Assembly: GCA_964517495.1 (NCBI GenBank) | Contig: CAZFER010000011.1 | Coordinates: 1-64,000 of the forward strand | DNA: 64,000 bases | Direction: 5' to 3' | Source: CAZFER01 sp964517495 | GTDB taxonomy: Bacteria; Hinthialibacterota; Hinthialibacteria; Hinthialibacterales; Hinthialibacteraceae | Shown: positions 60,698 through 64,000 of the stretch, piece by piece | Layout: each line of letters starts with the position of its first letter | Position numbering within the stretch: position 1 is the stretch's first letter | Notes under the pieces: generated by a model | What the model saw: only the letters and a program-made list of their open reading frames with translations | The model's database searches: none | Told to the model about the DNA's origin: nothing | Translations under genes and position numbers: made by a program

Positions 60698-61912
60698 ATG
60701 AAGCGCCAGCAAAGGGATTTCCTATCTTTGCCATCCTTTTATGATGTTCTCGGCTTTTATTTTCGTGAGCGTTTGGAGTCCGTAACGCAGGCTATTTCGG
60801 GAAAATCCCGAAATACGAACCAATCGGTTCGGGGACAAAAAAAAAGGATGTTATTTTTGTTATTAATATTGAATGATCTCGTCCGATGGTCATGTAAGCA
60901 TTTTTCTGTTCGGAGGGTCCGAATTCCACAATTTGCAATTTGGGGAAGTGCAGGGATTCTATTGGGCTATGGAATAATTACTTATGGTAATTATTGGCCC
61001 AAACCGGACACATCTCTGGATATTTCGGGATTGATCAATGGACAGAATGTATCCCAGGCGGATTGGAATTCCTCGCTGGCGAACTATTCTGGAGAGGATC
61101 AAGACCAGTCGACAGATATTCCACCCGAGTTGTACCCCGAATTAGCCTACATCAATCGAGAGCCAATTTTAATTGCCCATTCAGGATTACCATCAAATTC
61201 CTTTAGTGAGATGCATGAAACGGTTGGGATAATTCATCCACAAACACAAAACCCCACATTACATAACAATCATAAAGGTAGAGAAAAGAAAGAGTTACCT
61301 TCAGTTAAGGGGATCTATCACATAGTTCGATCCGGGGAGAATCCTTGGGTATTGGCGAAACTCTATGATGTCAGCCATGAGCATATTACGGCTTATAATT
61401 CATCAATAAACCCGACTCGTATGAAAATCGGAGACAAATTGTTTATACCCGGTGCGAAGGAACCACTTACCTATTCAACAACCACTCGGATGGTTTATCC
61501 TCTTCGAACCAAGCGTATTACCTCCAATTATGGTTTTCGAAAGCATCCAATTGGTGGTGATATTCGGTACCATAAAGGAGTGGATTTTGGTGCTCCAACT
61601 GGCACGAGTGTTCGGGCTGTATTGGATGGTTATGTGAAGGATATTGGAAGTGGTGGTTTGTTAGGCCGGGTGGTTATTTTAAAACATGCCAACGGTTTGG
61701 AAACCGTATATGGCCATAATAGCCAAATCCTGGTGAAACGAGGTCAACGTGTCAATCAGGGTGATATTATTTCCCGAGTAGGACGGACGGGACGTGCAAC
61801 TGGACCACACCTTCACTTTGAAGTGTGGGAAAATGGCAAACACCAGAATCCCCTCCCTTATTTAACTGGGCGCAAAACCCTCAGTCAGCCGTCCAGCCTT
61901 GCCCGGCGATGA
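60698..61912 (+). CDS. M23 peptidase with LysM domain
   Basis: A 404-residue cell-envelope enzyme. One membrane anchor lies at about 79-96 (IPQFAIWGSAGILLGYGIIT). A LysM domain follows (about 205-250: YHIVRSGENPWVLAKLYDVS ... KIGDKLFIPG), then the M23 LytM domain (about 265-390). The zinc ligands are in RYHKGVDFGAPTGT (HxxxD) and GPHLHFEVW (HxH), with NYGFRKHPIGG typical. This combination resembles NlpD/MepM proteins. It cuts peptidoglycan cross-links, or activates amidases if inactive, but the zinc set looks complete. Its promoter is at 60535-60563. Confidence 0.92.
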   Translation: MKRQQRDFLSLPSFYDVLGFYFRERLESVTQAISGKSRNTNQSVRGQKKRMLFLLLILNDLVRWSCKHFSVRRVRIPQFAIWGSAGILLGYGIITYGNYWPKPDTSLDISGLINGQNVSQADWNSSLANYSGEDQDQSTDIPPELYPELAYINREPILIAHSGLPSNSFSEMHETVGIIHPQTQNPTLHNNHKGREKKELPSVKGIYHIVRSGENPWVLAKLYDVSHEHITAYNSSINPTRMKIGDKLFIPGAKEPLTYSTTTRMVYPLRTKRITSNYGFRKHPIGGDIRYHKGVDFGAPTGTSVRAVLDGYVKDIGSGGLLGRVVILKHANGLETVYGHNSQILVKRGQRVNQGDIISRVGRTGRATGPHLHFEVWENGKHQNPLPYLTGRKTLSQPSSLARR

Positions 61913-61917
61913 ATGTT

Positions 61918-62976
61918 TTATCCCTCCAAATGAAAGCGGGATTGTTTTCCTGTATCTGATTGAATCTTTTCGATTTCGCCAATCATGCTGCTTGTTAACG
62001 TTGTTACATTGGCTGGCAGGGTAATGGAGAGTATATTGCCTTTAAAGGAGTTACTTAAGGCAGCACAGATTTCGCCATAAAAGGGGGGAAACGTTACACC
62101 GGGAGAAGGTTGGGGTTCTACCACGGCGATGGATTTCTTTTTTTGTAATCGGGGAATAAGTGCCTCGAGGCTGAAAGGACGATAGCATAAGAGGCGTGAG
62201 ATTGTATTATGTTGCGTTTCATCATGAGCAGGGATTTGAGATAAGATAGCCTTGTTCCCCTCTTCCAAATCGCCTTTATAAGGTAAACCACTTGAAGGAA
62301 CTTCATAACCCACCGTTGTATAGGCTTCTTGCAAGATAGGGATTAGTTTGGAGTACAAACTGGTAAGGGTTACGGATTCTTTTTTTTTCTTCATGGAGGC
62401 GAGTGCGTCTTCAAAACTCATTTTTTTTCCAGTGCGGCTTCCTCCAAAACCAGTCATTGGATTACCCAGGTTTAACCCTTCATGGGGTTTATAGTTCCCC
62501 ATGCTGTCATGTTGTAGGCGGGAATGAAGAATAAGCACTGGCAGTTTGAGTTTTTTCTCGGCAAATAGATAATAAGCCAAGGCAAGGTGGTCATAGGCCT
62601 CTTGCCGGGTATGAGTGTGAAATTGCAGGCAGCCAGTGCCTGATACTTGATGGATGTTCCAGGTTTCAGCCAGTTCGTCCGGCACACCTGAGCGCATAGC
62701 CAATATCACGGCGGGTGTAAGCTGAGTGGCCATTTTGTGAAGAATATCCAAACCGTGAATTAATTCGTGAGCGGCGCAAAAGAGTAAAGCGTGTTTACTT
62801 TCCTGGGCTTTCTTTTCGATAAAAGACAAGCCGTTGCGGATGGAATCGGCGTGTTTAAATTGGGTGGCTCCACCTGATGCTACGGCCATATCAAAGTAAA
62901 TCTTTTTTAAAGCGGGTGTAAATAATACTCGATCCAAGTTGGCTTGTTTGGCGATGCTTTTAAGGATGTTTTCCAC
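61918..62976 (-). CDS. Stand-alone POR alpha-like (pyruvate:ferredoxin oxidoreductase N-domain) protein
   Basis: A 352-residue protein resembling domains I-II of pyruvate/2-oxoacid:ferredoxin oxidoreductases. The N-terminal half has MAVASGGATQFKHADSIRNG. The end of the second domain is recognisable as LCYRPFSLEALIPRLQKKKS and IAVVEPQPSPGVTFPPFYGE, matching 'RPFP.E.L...L...K.iaVldr...PG...PLY.ev'. The TPP- and Fe-S-binding domains are absent. No partner beta, gamma or delta subunit genes are adjacent. It is divergent from usual POR in the middle. Its function is unknown. Confidence 0.55.
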   Translation of the reverse strand: MENILKSIAKQANLDRVLFTPALKKIYFDMAVASGGATQFKHADSIRNGLSFIEKKAQESKHALLFCAAHELIHGLDILHKMATQLTPAVILAMRSGVPDELAETWNIHQVSGTGCLQFHTHTRQEAYDHLALAYYLFAEKKLKLPVLILHSRLQHDSMGNYKPHEGLNLGNPMTGFGGSRTGKKMSFEDALASMKKKKESVTLTSLYSKLIPILQEAYTTVGYEVPSSGLPYKGDLEEGNKAILSQIPAHDETQHNTISRLLCYRPFSLEALIPRLQKKKSIAVVEPQPSPGVTFPPFYGEICAALSNSFKGNILSITLPANVTTLTSSMIGEIEKIQSDTGKQSRFHLEG

Positions 62977-63007
62977 GATTCAACTCTCCCCGTGAGTACA
63001 AACGATA

Positions 63008-64000
63008 TTACTCAATATTAATTTGTTTTAAGCGATTCAGCAATAATAGTAAATCGACAGAATTGATTAAACCGTCATTATTCAAATCGGCATTTTGCTG
63101 ATTTGATCGCCATAATTGGGCAAAGAGATACAAGTCCTCCTGCGTGATTTTATTATCGCCGTTAAGGTCATAAGGATCCCCTGTCTCTGGTTCAAATGGA
63201 ATCAAAAAAGCAGAGGGAGATTGGGGATCGTTATTGCCTGGAATCCCAACAAATAAGTCATCCAAATTATTTTGTCCCGGATTTTGATTGTAGATGAAGG
63301 AGTTTCCAAATTGATCACCGTTTTGAATCCCATATATTTTAACCTGAGCGATAGACTCCACACTGGAATAAATGGCACCGGGAGACAAGTGATCACCTTC
63401 AATTATATAAATTGCTCCTGTTTGAGTGGCATTGAATGGGCTAATGGCGTTGAATGCACCAGCAGCCAGGCGATTACCTGAAGCAGACAAGGCAGAACCC
63501 AGACCGGAATTTGATTGTGAATGGCCTATAAGAATAGAATCCCCCGGATTATCGCGTGATATAAATAAAGATGGAGTAGCCTCAAATGGGCTGGGAACCA
63601 CTGCTATGGCTCCAGAAGAGAGTGGTCTATCAGGCAAACTCGCAGAAGGGAAACCCATAATGATTTCCTCTTGTCCATCATTGTTTATATCCCCACTGGT
63701 TAGGGTATCCACTACGTGTTCGTTAGCTGCATCAAAGAGTGAAAACGCCAGAGTATAGGTGGCGAAGGGGATATGGTCATGAGCGTAAACACCCGTGGTT
63801 TTGGAGCCGCCTGGGATGATATGGAAGGATGCTATGGGATATTGAGTCTGTTCAACACCAGCGAAGAGGGCTGCGTCGGTAAAACCGTCGTTGTCGATAT
63901 CGCCAATATAATTGAATGATTTACCGAAATCAGTTAATAGTGAGACGCCAATCTCAGGACCGTGAATGGTAAGTGAATTTTCAAAATTCAAACTATCAGT
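63008..64000 (-). CDS. FG-GAP/dockerin protein, 5' end outside window
   Basis: The frame is open to the right window edge, so the N-terminus is missing; the ATT-rich start seen inside is not the real one. FG-GAP-like repeats of beta-propellers occur (GDIDNDGFTDAALFAG, GDINNDGQEEIIMGFPSA). The C-terminus is a two-EF-hand dockerin type I-like pair, DLNGDNKITQEDLYLFAQLW and DLNNDGLINSVDLLLLLNRL. Proteins of this type sit on the cell surface or in secreted complexes. It is 31 bp upstream of the POR-like gene in the same direction. Confidence 0.8.
   Translation of the reverse strand, partial: TDSLNFENSLTIHGPEIGVSLLTDFGKSFNYIGDIDNDGFTDAALFAGVEQTQYPIASFHIIPGGSKTTGVYAHDHIPFATYTLAFSLFDAANEHVVDTLTSGDINNDGQEEIIMGFPSASLPDRPLSSGAIAVVPSPFEATPSLFISRDNPGDSILIGHSQSNSGLGSALSASGNRLAAGAFNAISPFNATQTGAIYIIEGDHLSPGAIYSSVESIAQVKIYGIQNGDQFGNSFIYNQNPGQNNLDDLFVGIPGNNDPQSPSAFLIPFEPETGDPYDLNGDNKITQEDLYLFAQLWRSNQQNADLNNDGLINSVDLLLLLNRLKQINIE

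Overview
The window comes from a diderm (Gram-negative-type) bacterium of moderate, AT-leaning base composition. It carries lipid A/Kdo genes (waaA, lpxK), a Pal lipoprotein, an outer-membrane barrel and many secreted proteins. Two Tat-type Gfo/Idh/MocA oxidoreductases, Thr/Pro-rich linkers, dockerin-like tails and CBM-like modules suggest an uncultivated polysaccharide-using lineage (Omnitrophota/Sumerlaeota/Hydrogenedentota/Poribacteria-like habit). That placement is inference; no rRNA gene is present to settle it.

Layout. 0-5 kb: fatty acid desaturase, UVR-motif protein, UbiA-family prenyltransferase, beta-barrel protein. 5.0-6.7 kb: a graveyard of four toxin-antitoxin modules (YafQ, HicBA, a ParE/RelE-type pair, a Gp49/XRE pair), nearly all broken. 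6.8-15.2 kb: sugar epimerase, PolX, glycosyltransferase, waaA, lpxK, an ADP-dependent sugar kinase family member and an unknown gene, followed by another antitoxin fragment and an orphan CopG-type antitoxin. 15.7-18.0 kb: scpA-scpB-rluB on the minus strand. 18.2-21.3 kb: secreted nitrilase-fold hydrolase, CheY-like regulator, guaA. 21.5-24.7 kb: nuoABCD bracketed by copies of one dispersed repeat. 24.85-25.07 kb: an unclassified structured RNA with its own promoter and terminator. 25-33.5 kb: signalling block (HDOD protein, HU/IHF, membrane sensor, receiver-only regulator, PAS kinase with NtrC-type sigma54 activator, Pal, and a predicted sigma54-driven small RNA). 33.7-49 kb: secreted and surface proteins, and a four-gene unit of ECF sigma factor, two-TM protein, radical SAM enzyme and di-haem peroxidase. 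49.3-51 kb: a Fic gene with a four-site operator-like array, IS21-like end repeats and a 42-codon ORF coupled to a secreted protein. 52-64 kb: tRNA-Leu, CPBP protease, hydrolase, aminotransferase, pta-ackA-hpf, matrixin-like protease, M23 endopeptidase, a POR-like protein and an FG-GAP/dockerin protein cut by the window edge.

Most notable: two almost identical sigma54 (-24/-12) promoters flank the NtrC-type two-component genes. One precedes the receiver-only regulator at 28.9-29.3 kb. The other precedes a predicted ~70-nt RNA at 33.45 kb, whose terminator-hairpin loop is perfectly complementary over 11 nt to that regulator's ribosome-binding site. Together they look like a compact, possibly undescribed feed-forward circuit: kinase, NtrC activator, then receiver protein plus antisense-type sRNA. 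This comes from reading the sequence only and is unproven.
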